Assembly (NCBI GenBank): GCA_003255065.1
Contig: QAOA01003192.1
Location: 97,225 to 161,224 of the forward strand
Source of the DNA: Cercis canadensis
Taxonomy: Eukaryota; Streptophyta; Magnoliopsida; Fabales; Fabaceae
Direction of reading: 5' to 3'
DNA: 64,000 nt
Numbering within the stretch: the stretch's first letter is position 1; each line of letters begins with the position of its first letter. Shown here piece by piece: positions 1-11,769 of the stretch. Below the pieces are notes generated by a model. That model did not search any database. It saw only the letters and a program-made list of their open reading frames with translations, and was not told the origin of the DNA. Both the position numbers and the translations under genes were made by a program.

Positions 1-264
1 CCCACGCAAGTGCTCATGAAGGAGACGAATTTTGAAATTGATTGCTTAAAGGACTTGCCAAGGCTATATTAACAATTTATCTTCTCAAAAGATCGCCAAA
101 ATCTTTTTGTTATTTTCATTTTTACTCATTTATTCTTTATGTTTTCTTTTCATTTTTGTGGTCATCATAGGTGAGTCATCATTGGTCCAACAAGGAAGGT
201 ACAGTTCAATCAAAAGTGCTCCGTAAAAAGATCAATTTGGCTTAGATCAAAAACCGTTACCATC

Positions 265-1914
265 ATGGAAAGAATACATGAACAAGAGAGCGATTCTGGA
301 GTTGAATTGGATGGAATGAAGGAACAGATGAGTGAGTAGAGCTGTCAAACGGCCTCAACCCACCACCCAAACGGGGCAGGGCGGGCTGAGAAAACCTCAA
401 CCCAACCCAACCCACTGTGGGTTGTGGGTTAGGCGGGCCAGCCCGCAAAAAAAAAAACAGCAAATTAGTGACTAATAACAATTTAAATCAATGTTAAACA
501 CCAAATCAATGATAAATAATTTTCCATCACGTAATTCAAATTATTTAAGAGGACCAAAATTAATTAAATAGTCTAACAAAGTAATAAACAATCATTAAAA
601 AAAAAGTCCAAGAAGATTAATACCAACATAATTTTTATAATAAAGATTAGAAATTAAAAAAAAAAAAANAAAATTAAAAAAAAAAAAATTGACTGGCGGG
701 CCAGCCCGCCCCGCCCCGCCACCAACCCACAACCCAAACGGGGCGGGCTTAGAAACCCGCTTCTAAATGGGCCAGCAAAACCTTAACCCAACCCAACCCT
801 TTTGCATGGTCGGGCGGGCCAACCCATTTTGACACCTCTATGAGTGAGATAAGGAGGTTGCTTATTGAAAGTTTAAAACTGAAGGGGTCGTCTGAAGGCT
901 TCAGTAACCCCAACCACATTCCTGTATCCCAAGTGGCACCATTATTGACATTTCCTTTGAATGAGTCGAATGTCTCAACGACTCAATTCAACCCCAGCTG
1001 GGGCATGCCCTCTCATCTGATGGTGCTCACATCCATGACTACTCAAGGATGGGACCCCAATTTTGTCATTCCACATACCATTCAACAAATCGAAATTCAA
1101 CAATCCATCCCATTACCTGTCAAACCTTACCACCTACCCCATAGAAGTTGCCTTCAATCCAAGTGAGAATAAATGAGGTGTGTTAACTTACACTACACCC
1201 ATTACTCATCATGTTCTCAACTTCATTTCCCAAAATCCACTGGAGGCGTTACATTTTGAAAAGGAGTCTGAGTAGTATGAGAAGGAAATGAAAAAAGAGA
1301 AATTGTTGACTCTTGAAGAAAGAATTCGGGCCATTGAGGAAACTAGTTCTTTTGGTGCTGTGGGGATCAAGCAGTTGTAGCTTACTCCTAATGTGTCCAT
1401 TCCTAAAGATTTTAAGCTTCCTAAGTTTCAAAAGTATGATGGCACTGGTAACCCTAAATTCCATTTAGTGTCATACATCATTGAAATGACTGCTATGGAT
1501 GAAGATGAAAGGGTGTTGATTCACAGAGCCTTACTAGTGCTGCTTATAATTGGTTCATGAATTTGGACCATACTAATATGCGAACTTGGGCATATTTGGT
1601 TGATGCATTTTTGAAGCAATACAAATTTAATTATGATATTGCTCCTACAAGAGAGCAACTGAGGGGTATGCAAAAGAAGACGGATGAGTCATTAAGAGAA
1701 TATGCACAAAAGTGGAGGACATTGGCTTCAGAAGTTCAACCTCCACTTTTGGATTCTTAATTGTATAGTATCTTCCTTGACATTCTGAAATCTCCTTATC
1801 TAGGGTTGATGATGGGTTGTACTTTTCATGACTTTGCCGATATCATCAAAGCTGGAGAGAGAATATAAGGTTTGGTGAAGGTTGGGAAGTTGCAAGGGGC
1901 AAGTACCGAGGGTA
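265..1914 (+). pseudogene. Element A gag, N-terminal and core part (fossil)
   Basis: The segment around 1500-1760 encodes a retrotransposon gag core: a W-x-F/Y-L stretch, 'REQLRGMQKK', then 'SLREYAQKWR', which matches the Tat/Ogre capsid-like gag. The piece upstream (about 265-1180) is the glutamate- and asparagine-rich N-terminal region and is split by the MITE at 337-840. The part ends where Athila B is inserted, and gag sequence resumes directly after B at 11770. It is broken, with several breaks. Confidence 0.7.
337..840. mobile_element. hAT-type MITE with 8-bp target-site duplication
   Basis: The 504-bp block begins TAGAGCTGTCAAACGG and ends CCATTTTGACACCTCTA, which are imperfect terminal inverted repeats of the common plant hAT MITE form (TAGAGSTGTCAAA). 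The 8-bp duplication TGAGTGAG lies immediately outside both ends (329-336 and 841-848), as expected for hAT transposition. Just inside the termini are GC-rich blocks rich in CCCGCC and GGGCGG, and the centre is AT-rich with poly-A runs and one ambiguous base (669). It has no transposase and is inserted in the gag part of element A. Confidence 0.9.
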
Positions 1915-1919
1915 ATAGC

Positions 1920-3241
1920 TATTAGGTGGGTTTTATACCCACTTTATAGATGCTCTTAGCTTAATTTTATGTTTTGTTTCTTTAGATTGGTGAGCTTTAA
2001 ACTAATTAACTTTGTCTATTTTGTAGGTTTACTGTAAAGTATGGAGATTCGTACTTAAAAAGGCATTGAAGACAAGTTTTGGCAAATTTTTAGTTTATTG
2101 GGTGTCCCTACGCTCGAACTCCACTAGCTTCAGAGGTGAGCAAGGTTCTAGGCATCCCTATGCTACTCCCTGGCGTCATTACACCCTCATATTAGCCAAA
2201 TACCCAATTGAATCACATGTTGGGCATCGCGACGCCAACCATCTCCAAATAAGCCACTCTGGGGGTCCTAGCGCTCGTGAACCAGCGTCCCAACACCCAG
2301 TGATTCCTCCTCCACACACATAGCTTTAGTTTCCTATTAGAATTAGGAGTAGTATATTTTAGTATTTAAGTAACTTTTAGGTTTGAATTTAGGGATCTTT
2401 TTCTGGACTTGTTGGAAGCAAGGAAGTAAGAGGAAAACAAAGATTTTAGAGGGGCAACTTGGACAGCAAATTGGTGGTTTCTCTACAGAGTTTCATTCTT
2501 ATTCCCTCTAAATTATGTCTAGATTTTACTCTACCATGTTCTTTTCTTATGCTATGAACTAATTTTGTTATCTAGGGCTACGATGTAGCTTAATTATGAA
2601 TGGTTATAGTTTCTTGTGAAATTAATTTGAGGTTTATCTTTTCTGTTTGAGTGTTCATCTCTATTCTTAATGCTTCTAATTAACTGGCCATTAATGAGTT
2701 GATTAGTTAATCACAATGAGACCGGAAGGAGATTTGTGTGTCTAGTTCATTGGGATAAATACCATAGGTTGCATGGAGGATATGAATATATCTTCATGGC
2801 TTGTGTAGTCAATTAAAAGATCCATAGAACTTAATGAATTTGTAATTATTATAACTCGTATAGGAATATACAAGGTTAGTAATTTAGGATATTTTCACTA
2901 GACCTTGAGAGAGGCTAGTGAATGAATAAGGGAATTTTGACTAGCAATTAGGAAGATAAATCGATATTAATGACATGAGGAATGAAAAATGGGATTAATT
3001 ATGGTGAAATTGGAACCTTAGGCTTTTCTCTCTTGATTAATTTGTCGTTTTATATGTCTTAGCTTATTTTCAGTTTACTTAAAGTTCTATCTTGAAATTC
3101 TCCATACTCGTTGATTAGATAAAATTGAGATTAACCCAATTTCGGTAATTGATAACATTAGTCCTCGTGGGAACAATAATTCACTCTCATCTTATTACTT
3201 GGAAACAATAACGTGCACTTGCGTTAGGATTTTACACAACA
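1920..3241 (+). repeat. Left (5') LTR of Athila B
   Basis: The LTR is 1322 bp, begins TATTAGGTGGG (the right copy begins TGTTAGGTGGG) and ends ...TTTTACACAACA. A GC-richer patch around 2100-2320 repeats GGCGTCCC/CTACGC-like words within otherwise AT-rich DNA. The 3' part has a LTR-end signature typical of Athila: 'CCTCGTGGGAACAATAATTC' followed by a GTGCACTTGCG word. Confidence 0.92.
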
Positions 3242-3247
3242 AGTTTT

Positions 3248-3265
3248 TGGCACCGTTGTCAGGGA
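3248..3265 (+). other. Primer-binding site of Athila B (tRNA-Asp type)
   Basis: TGGCACCGTTGTCAGGGA lies six bases after the left LTR and matches the plant tRNA-Asp primer-binding site TGGCGCCGTTGCCGGGGA at 15 of 18 positions. The differences are of the C-to-T or G-to-A kind. Athila and Tat elements are known to use this primer. Confidence 0.88.
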
Positions 3266-3466
3266 CTAATTGGTTATTAATATCAATACTTTGTAATCTA
3301 TATTTTAGTCTAATCGTTTATTTTTCAAAGATTTATTTAATTGTTTTACTTTCTGATACTTTCAGGAGTTTCTTTTTGGTGGATGAGAAAATCTTGAAGC
3401 AGCTCCATACTCCCATTTGATTCTGAGATAGAGAAGACCTGTCGAAAGAATAAAAAGGAGAGACAA

Positions 3467-4765
3467 GTGTTTACCAGAATTTTGATAGACATAATGGTAA
3501 AAGAAAATCCTCCGAAAGCACTTCGTGACTACGTCATTCCTCTAGTCACAGATACCACCTATGGTATAAGGCGACCGACTATCCAAGCTAATACTTTTGA
3601 GATTAAACTAGTTGTTATTCACATGGTTCAGTCGGCCCAGTTCAGTGGTTTAGTGAATGAAGATCCTCATGCTCACATCGACAGGTTCTTGGAAATATGT
3701 GATACCTTCAAGCACAATGGTGCTACCGATGATGTCATTCACCTCAAACTTTTTCCATTCTCACTACGAGATAAAGCCAAGTCTTGGCTACAGTATTTGC
3801 CAGTAGGAACAATCACTACCTGAGATATTTTGGCACAAAAATTCTTAGCCAAATTCTTTCCACCTGCTAAGACCGCCAAGCTGTGAAATGACATCACTAC
3901 ATTCAATCAATAGGACAATGAGTCACTTTAGGAGGCTTGGGAAAGGTATAAAGAATTACTTTGCAGATGTCCTCACCATGGACTTCGAGATTGGTTGCAA
4001 CTACAGACTGTTTACAATGGGCTGCTAAGTACAACCAAGACACTAGTTGATGCTACTACTGGTGGGTCCTTAATGAGAAAGACATATGAGGATGCTAATG
4101 AACTATTATAGGAAATGGCTACCAATGCCTATCAATGGCCTACTGAGAGGTCTACATCACGAAAGGTACTTGGGATTCATAAGGTTGATGCTTTCACAAC
4201 CTTATCTGCAAAAATTAATTCTCTGGCTAAGCAATTGACCGTTAGGAATGTTAACGCCATTCAATCTCCTCCTGAGATTTGTGATCATTGTGGCGGTCCT
4301 CATGTTAGTATAGATTGCCAGGTGGGCAATCCTTTCTCTACATCTCAATCTGAGGTAGCAAATTATGTGAAAAATCAGAACAGGCAGAATAATCCCTATT
4401 CCAACACCTATAATTTAGGGTGGAGAAATCACCCAAATTTTTCTTGAAAAAACAGCCAAAACACTGTTCAACCACCAGTGCAAGCTAAGGTTTCTTTGGA
4501 GGATGCTCTAGCCCAGTCAACAATGAATACAAGTCAATTCATGGCCCGAACAGATGCCTCCATTTGTAACCAAGAGATTCAAGTGGGTCAACTCTCTACC
4601 ATGCTAACTACTAGACAACAAGGATAATTGCCGAGTGATACAGAGGTAAATCCTAAATAGCACATAAAGGCAATAACTCTTCGTAGTGGTAGGACTTTGG
4701 AAACCTTCTAAAATTGCCAAGAAGGTGCCCAATAAGCCATTTGAGCCTGAGGTAAAGGAAGATGC
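3467..4765 (+). pseudogene. Athila B gag (fossil)
   Basis: The region around 3500-3830 carries the Athila gag signature: 'FSGLVNEDPHAHIDRFLEIC' followed by 'KLFPFSLRDKAKSWLQYLP'. The later part (about 4250-4450) has a zinc-knuckle-like 'ICDHCGGPHVSIDC' and the 'NPYSNTYN..WRNHPNFS' word common to Athila/Tat gag. A solo LTR inserted at 4766 separates it from the gag-protease linker that resumes at 6216. It is broken, with a few breaks. Confidence 0.85.
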
Positions 4766-6210
4766 TGATTGGTGTTGTCGCTTAACCAATTAAATTAAAC
4801 CGAATCCCCTAATTAGAATACAATAGAGGGCATAATCCGGGTTTGTCTCACAAGGAATGCAATGTGTAATCAATAATTTCAAGTTAAAAATAGGGGATTT
4901 TTGAAACAAGATTATAATAGTAAATTACAGAATTAAACAAAGATTAATGTAGTTGATTAAAGGCGTAACCTAGCTAGACATCCATCAAAAACCGGTTTGA
5001 TTCATCATAGATTAACATGAGTGATTAAGTCTTAATGTAGGAATGCTAATTGAGTTTAATCACAACCAAAATCTCTAATTGTGACTAATTATTCCTACTA
5101 AGTTATCACTTAGAATTCGATTAACCACATACAATCACTAATCTTGTAATCACAAAGACTAAGCAATTAGTGATTAATCTAAAAACCGAACATCAATTAA
5201 CATAGCATAGCTTCTTTGAATTCTAACCACAGATTAAAGATTGATCAATCTAAATTCTATTTCTTACTTCAATATCCATATAAATCACAAAGATCTCCAT
5301 GAATTCATACAAAGATTAAAGCAAGACAGAAATTCAAAGAAGAAGAAATTGCATTAAGTTTAATCCAATTAAGAACATATTCTCAAAATCAAAACCATAT
5401 TTTAATCAGGAGTCTAACTTGGTTACAAGGATTCTACTCCTCCATGATCATGAAATCCAAGCTCCAATGGAGAAGTGCAGTCATAAATCAAAGAGCTCCA
5501 AACTTTTCAAGAGAGAAAACAAAAGCTACCTAGTCTAGAATTGATAACTCGTCTGCCTCCTTTCTCTGCTTATAACTTCCTAACTTTCATGCACACCTAA
5601 TTTACCCCTAACCTAGTTTAAACCTCTGGACCTCAGCTTCAAATGGGCTCCGGTTTGAGCCTGAATTGAGGAAGTTAAGCCCATTTAAGTCCATCTAGGT
5701 CCATATAGGTCTCTGGACTAATCAGCCATTTTCGACAGGCAATAAGACTATCTTAACTTCATAATTTGTTGAACCGCCCTTCATAACAATTGAAGCCCTG
5801 TGCCTTAGCTTTCTAATGGGACTGGTTTCAAGTCCATAAGACATGTAAAGCACAAGTTATGGTCCAAACACTCCATAAGGGTCAGGGTCCAGTGGCAGCA
5901 ACTCTACTCTGACTTCTGGGTTACATTTGACCCACTGAACGTCTAAATTGGCTTGGAGGTATAAATGAAAGTTGTAGATAATCCTCTTAGCTTTCCTACA
6001 AGGCAAGAATCACAGTTTTTAGACATTCAGAACTACATATATACCCAAAATACAGAATAGTGTCAAAACCCTAATAATGCTGAAAAATACACTTAAGCCC
6101 AATTTGAACCTAATTAATGAAATATGACCCAAGCCCAATCAAATAAGCCCAAAATAGGATTAGGAGGTTAAAAATGGGGATTAATTAATATATAAAAATA
6201 ATGTTCATCA
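4766..6210 (-). mobile_element. Solo LTR inside Athila B, with 5-bp duplication
   Basis: This block starts TGATTGGTG and ends ATGTTCATCA, has no coding region, and is flanked by the direct duplication GATGC (4761-4765 and 6211-6215). Read on the minus strand it begins TGATGAACATTATTTTTATA. That is homologous to the starts of the two solo LTRs at 32373 (plus) and 39632 (minus), though this copy is clearly more diverged. Structure and size (1445 bp) fit a solo LTR left by recombination between the two LTRs of a full element; the parent family is not present in the window. Confidence 0.82.
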
Positions 6211-6215
6211 GATGC

Positions 6216-9200
6216 CCTAGTGGAAACCCCTATGACATCTGTAAGGCAAACATTTAAGTTATTCCCAGACAATCATCCACCATATGTTCCACCTCTTCCT
6301 TTTCCCTAGAGATTCCAAAAGAAGAAGCTGGATTCTTAGTTTTCTAAATTTCTGGAAGTGTTCAAGAAACTACACATCAATATTCCATTTGTAGACGCTC
6401 TTGAACAAATGCCCAGTTATGTCAAGTTCGTGAAAGACATTGTCTAACAAAAGAAAGCTGGAAGATTTTAAGACTGTTGCACTTACTGAAGAGTGTAGCG
6501 CCATCCTTCAAAAGAAATAGCCACCTAAACTAAAAGATTCAAGGAGTTTTACTATACCTTTGTACTATTGGTGATTCATTTTTTGGTAAAGCTCTTTATG
6601 ATTTAGGTGCTAGTATTAACTTGATGTCTCTTTTTGTTTACAGGAAATTGGGTCTTGGAGAAGCAAATCCCACCACAATATCACTGCAGTTAGTTGATAG
6701 ATCCATCAAATATCCGAGAGGTGTCATTGAAGATGTACTAGTCAAGGTGGACAAGTTTATCTTCTCTGCCGACTTCATTGTACTGGACATGCAGGAAGAC
6801 CAAGAAATTCTAATTATTCTTGGTCAACCATTCTTAGCTACTGGGAGGACCCTGATTGATGTGCAGAAGGGCCAGTTGATTCTGCGGGTACAAGATGAGG
6901 CGGTGTCATTCAATGTTTTCAAGGCCATGAAGTACCCACTTGATGGAGATAGTTGCTTCCGAATTGATACTATTGATGAATGTACCAGGGAGTTCTTCCG
7001 AGCCATTAGTCCTGTAGAACCACTTGAGGCTTGTTTGTTTGGCAATTCTAGTCCAGATGATCCTTCAATCTGAGAATGTGAGTCAACTTGAGGCCACTGC
7101 CCCTATTTTGATCCATAGACCATTTGAAGAGCTAGGGAAAGGGGCTAGCAGACCATTACCCTCCATTAAAAAGCCACCCGCTTTAGAGCTCAAGCAGTTA
7201 CTTGAGCATTTGAAGTATGGCTTTCTAAGGGAATCTTCTACTTTGCCGATAATTCTATCTGCATCTTTGACAAGTGATCAAGAAGATAAGTTACTAAGGG
7301 TGCTTAGGGAGCACAAGATTGCACTTGGGTGGTCCATAGTTGACATCAGAGGTATTAGCCCTTCTCTGTACATGCACAAAATTCTGATGGAGGAAAGCTA
7401 TAGACCATCTGTGGAGCACCAACGCCGGTTGAACCCCAACAATAAAGAGGTAGTGAGAGCAGAAGTACTAAAGCTTATGGATGCTGGCATTATTGACCCT
7501 ATCTCTGACAGTGATAAAAAAATAAGCACAATGAGTTGATTCCCACTAGGACTGTGACAGGTTGGAGAGTGTGTATTGACTACAGGAAGCTCAACAAAGC
7601 CACTAGAAAATATCACTTCCCTCTTCCCTTCATTGATAAGATGCTTGACATATTAGCTGGGCATCCCTACTATTGTTTCCTTGATGGGTACTCTAGCTAC
7701 AATTAGATTTCCATAGCACCGGAAGACTAAGAGAAGACTACCTTCACATGCCCTTACGATACTTTTGCCTTCAGGCGCATGCCTTTTAAGTTATGCAATG
7801 CACCGGCCACTTTTCAGAGATGCATGATGACTATCTTTTTTGACATGGTGGAGCGCTTCATAGAGGTATTCATGGATGACTTCTCTGTATTTGGGGACTC
7901 TTTTGACACTTGTTTGGCAAATCTTTCATTAATTCTCAAAAGGTGTGAGGAGACAAATCTAGTGCTTAACTAGGAAAAATGTCACTTTATGGTGACAGAG
8001 AGCATTGTCTTGGGCCACAAAATTTCTGCTGCCGGTGTGGAAGTGGACAGGGCCAAGATCGCCACTATTGAAAAATTGCCTCCCCCTATATTTGTCAAAG
8101 GAGTGCACAGTTTTCTGGGGCATGCTGGGTTTTACAGGAGATTTATTAAAGATTTTTCTAAGATCACTAAACCCCTCTACAATTTACTTCTTAAGGAGGT
8201 ACCCTTCCGGTTTGATGAAAATTGCATAGAAGCTTTTGAGGTTCTAAAGAAAGCTTTAATTTCTGCACCCATCATTGTGGCTCCTAATTGGGACCTTCCT
8301 TTTGAATTGATGTGCGACGCAAGTGACTATGCCATAGGGGCAGTTCTGGGATAGAGCTGAAATAGGTTATTTCATATTATCTATTATGCCAGTCGCACTC
8401 TGAATCCTGCACAGATGAACTATGCCACCACTGAAAAGAACTTTTGGCTGTGGTGTTTACTTTTGGCAAGTTCAGGTCATACTTGATAGGCACTAAGACG
8501 ATAGTCTTCATTGATCATTATGCTATCAAGTACCTGATTGAGAAGAAAGATGCAAAACCCAGACTCATTCGGTGGGTACTTCTACTGCAAGTGTTTGACC
8601 TAGAAATCAAAGACAAGAAGGGAAAGGAAAATGTGGTAGCGGATCACTTATCTCGCCTAGAGCCACATGAGCAGCAAGCACATACAACTCCTTATATCGA
8701 TGATGTTTTCCCTGACGAACAACTCTATCATGTCACTACTGGACAGCTCCCTTGGTATGCAGACTTTGCTAATTTTTTGGCTACCAAGACACTTCCACCT
8801 AAGCAAAGCAGTCAACAAAGAAAGAAGTTCTATTCTGATGTGAAACATTACCTATGGGATGACCCATTTCTCTATAAGCGTTGTTTTGATAAGATTATCA
8901 GAAAATGTGTCCTTAAAGAGGAGATTACTAATATTCTTCATCATTGCCACTCTTCAGAATATGGTGGTCATTTTGGAGCCAACTGCACAGCAGCCAAAAT
9001 TCTCCAGTCAGATTTTTATTGACCCACTTTGTTCAAAGATGCCCTCTTGTTTGTGTCTGCTTGTGATAGATGCCAACAAACAAGGAATATTTCTCATTGC
9101 CATGATATGCCTTTGACTACCATCTTGGAGGTGGAACTCTTTGATGTTTGGGGAATTGACTTCATAGGATCATTTCCTTCCTCCTTCAACAACCAATACA

Positions 9201-9541
9201 TTCTGGTAGCGGTTGATTATGTCTCTTAATGGGTTGAAGCCGCCGCATTACCCACTAATGACTCTAGAGTGGTGGTGAATTTCCTTAGAAAGAATATCCT
9301 CACTCGGTTTGGCACCCCGAGAGCAATTATCAGTGATGGGGGAAAGCACTTCTGTAACAAACAGTTTGAGACATTATTGGCCAAGTATGGGGTTAAGCAC
9401 AAGGTTGCCACAGCTTATCACCCCCAAACAAGTGGCCAAGTGGAAATTTCAAATAGGGAACTGAAATGGATCTTAGAGAAAACAGTGAATGCCAACAGAA
9501 AAGATTGGTCCAAAAATTTAGGCCATATTTGTTTAGTTTGA
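6216..9541 (+). pseudogene. Athila B pol: protease, RT, RNase H, integrase (fossil)
   Basis: Domains in order: the linker and aspartic protease-like region (about 6560-7060, ending in the Athila word 'ILIILGQPFLATGRTLIDVQ'), reverse transcriptase (about 7100-8000, with 'FMDDFSVFGDSF' at its catalytic loop), RNase H (about 8270-8670, with 'DASDYAIGAVLG' and the tail '[13 protein letters not shown]'), then integrase (about 8800-9541) with the HHCC zinc region, the 'WGIDFIGSFP' strand and '[18 protein letters not shown]'. Order and words match the Athila branch of Ty3/gypsy. It is a fossil with several breaks. Confidence 0.87.
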
Positions 9542-10483
9542 GCCTTTCTAGCTAACCCTTTTTATGATATTTCATCCCTAGCATACCCCATTGAGCTTAA
9601 TGTAACTTCTTTCTTTGTCACCTACATTGACCCTAGCCCTTCGTATGATCTTTTGATTTTTACCTTTTACCTAAATCACATTTTTAGTCTTAAGAGCATC
9701 TAGAGCTAGAAATTCTACGAAGAATGGGTGGAGGAAAAGAAAAGAGAATATCAATGTAATTGCCACAAAAAAAGAATGAAAATCAAAAGTGCTGCATCCC
9801 TGCTAAAAAGGAACATTTGCAATAAAAAGAAACAAATGTTGAAAGAAAAGAAAAAGAATGACTTGAAGCATGAAATTGGGATGAAGTGGCACAAAAAGAT
9901 GAATTCTGTTGCTGAAAGACAAATTATAGAAGAAAACAAGTTTGGGGGAAGTTAGAAGTGAAAAAGATGGGTGCTTTTGGAAGTTGCTCTAAAAAATGAA
10001 TTTGTATGATGGGTGATTTGAACCTCGTTATTATCTTTTGTCTTACCCTTAGCCCACTCATACATTAAAAACCTGTCAAAGTCCTTTTGATTCTTGATAT
10101 TGTGAACTGCCTACATTAGTGGAGATTGACATAAAAAGCAAGCATATGGAAGTTTGAATGCTTCAGTTCGAGATCGTTATTCAAACTAAGCTTGTTTGCA
10201 TAATCTGACTTAAGGATAAAAAGTAAAGAAATGAAGGGTTATCCTTAATTGAACTTAGGAAATTTTGGTGAGGTGAAGCTAATTTTTGGGTTAACAATTA
10301 TACACATTCATGAGATTTTAACCTTTTCTTGAAACTATATCTTTTAGAGATCTTTGAGGCCTGTATGGTGAGTAAATGAATTGTTCACTCCATAGTTAGC
10401 TTTCAATTGAACTAATATTTTGTTGTTGTTTTTAGTTGTTGTCTTTGCTTAAGAACAAGCAAAATGTTAAGTTTGAGGGTATT
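9542..10483 (+). other. 3' region and polypurine tract of Athila B
   Basis: Between the integrase and the right LTR there is about 940 bp of AT-rich DNA with a lysine-rich open stretch (9728-9955) that I do not recognise. No env-like frame of the sort some Athila elements carry is seen. The tract AAGTTTGAGGGTATT (10469-10483) abuts the right LTR and is the likely polypurine tract. A better-looking copy, AAGTTTGGGGGAAGTT, occurs about 530 bp upstream at 9938-9953. Confidence 0.7.
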
Positions 10484-11764
10484 TGTTAGGTGGGTTTTAT
10501 ACCCACTTTATATATGCTTTTAGCTTAATTTTATGTTTTGTTTCTTTAGAATGGTGAGCTTTAAACTAATTAACTTTGTCTATTTTGTAGGATTACTGTA
10601 AAGTGTGGAGATTCATACTTAAAGAGGCATTGAAGACAAGTTTTGGAAAATTTTTGGTTTGGTAGGCGTCCTCGCTCGAAGTCCACCAACTGCAGAGGCG
10701 AGCAAGGTTTTGGGCGTCCCTACGCTACTCCCTGGCGTCCCTACGCCCTCCTATTAGCCAAATGCCCAATTGAATCACAAGTTGGGTGTCCCAACGCCCA
10801 AGACCTGGCGTTGCGATGACAACCATCTCCAAATAAGCCATTATGGGCGTCCCAGCGTCCGTGAACCAGCGTCCTAACGCCCAATGATTCCTCCTTTGCA
10901 CACGTAGCTTTAGTTTCCGATTAGAATTAGGAGTAGTATGTTTTAGTATTTAAGCAACTTTTAGGTTTGAATTTAGGGATCTTTTTCTGGACTTTTTGGA
11001 AGCAAGAGGAAAATAAGGATTTTAGAGGGGCAACTTGGACAGCAGATTGGTGGTTTCTCTACAGAGTTTCATTTTTCTTCCCTCTCAATTATGTCTAGAG
11101 TTTACTCTACCATGCTCTTTTCTTCTGCTATGAACTAATTTCTTATCTATGGCTACGATGTAGTTTAATTATGAACGGTTGTAGTTTCTTGTGAAATTAA
11201 TTTAAGGTTTATCTTTTCTGTTTGAGTGTTCATCCCTATTCTTAATGCTTCTAATTAACTGCCCATTGAGACCAGAAGGAGAATTTTGTGTCTAGTTCAT
11301 TGGGATAAATACCATAGGTTGCATGGAGGATAGGAATATACCTCCATGGCTTGTGTAGTCAATTAAAAGATCCATAGAACCTAATGAATCTGTAATTATT
11401 ATAACTTGTATAGGAATATACAGGGTTAGTAATTTGGGATATTTTCACTAGACCTTGGGAGAAGCTAGTGAATGAATTAGGGAATCTTGACTAGCAATTA
11501 GGAAGATAAATCGATATTAATGACATGAGGAATGAAAACCGAGATTAATTATGGTGAAATCAAAACCCTAGGCTTTTCTCTCTTAATTAATTCATCATTT
11601 TATCTGTCTTAGCTTATTTTCAGTTTACTTAAAGTTCTATCTTAATTTTGAGATTAACCCAATTTCAGTAATTGATAACATTAATCCTCGTGGGAACGAT
11701 AATTCACTCTCATCTTATTACTTGGAAATGATAACATGCACTTGCGTTAGGATTTTACACAACA
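10484..11764 (+). repeat. Right (3') LTR of Athila B
   Basis: It is 1281 bp, begins TGTTAGGTGGG and ends ...ACACAACA, followed by the ATAGC duplication. It is alignable with 1920-3241 along its whole length, with small gaps (for example a 20-base difference near 11260). In the GC-rich patch this copy retains more CG dinucleotides than the left LTR. Confidence 0.92.
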
Positions 11765-11769
11765 ATAGC

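Larger units (their letters stand above)
1920..11764 (+). mobile_element. Athila-type Ty3/gypsy element B, full length
   Basis: It has two long direct LTRs (1920-3241 and 10484-11764), a primer-binding site complementary to tRNA-Asp just inside the left LTR, an Athila gag, an aspartic protease, RT, RNase H and integrase in order, and a purine tract before the right LTR. The 5-bp duplication ATAGC flanks it exactly (1915-1919 and 11765-11769). It sits in the gag of element A in the same orientation. It is a fossil with roughly a dozen or more breaks. The LTRs differ at very roughly 6-10 percent of sites by eye, so insertion is probably a few million years old at usual plant rates. Confidence 0.9.
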
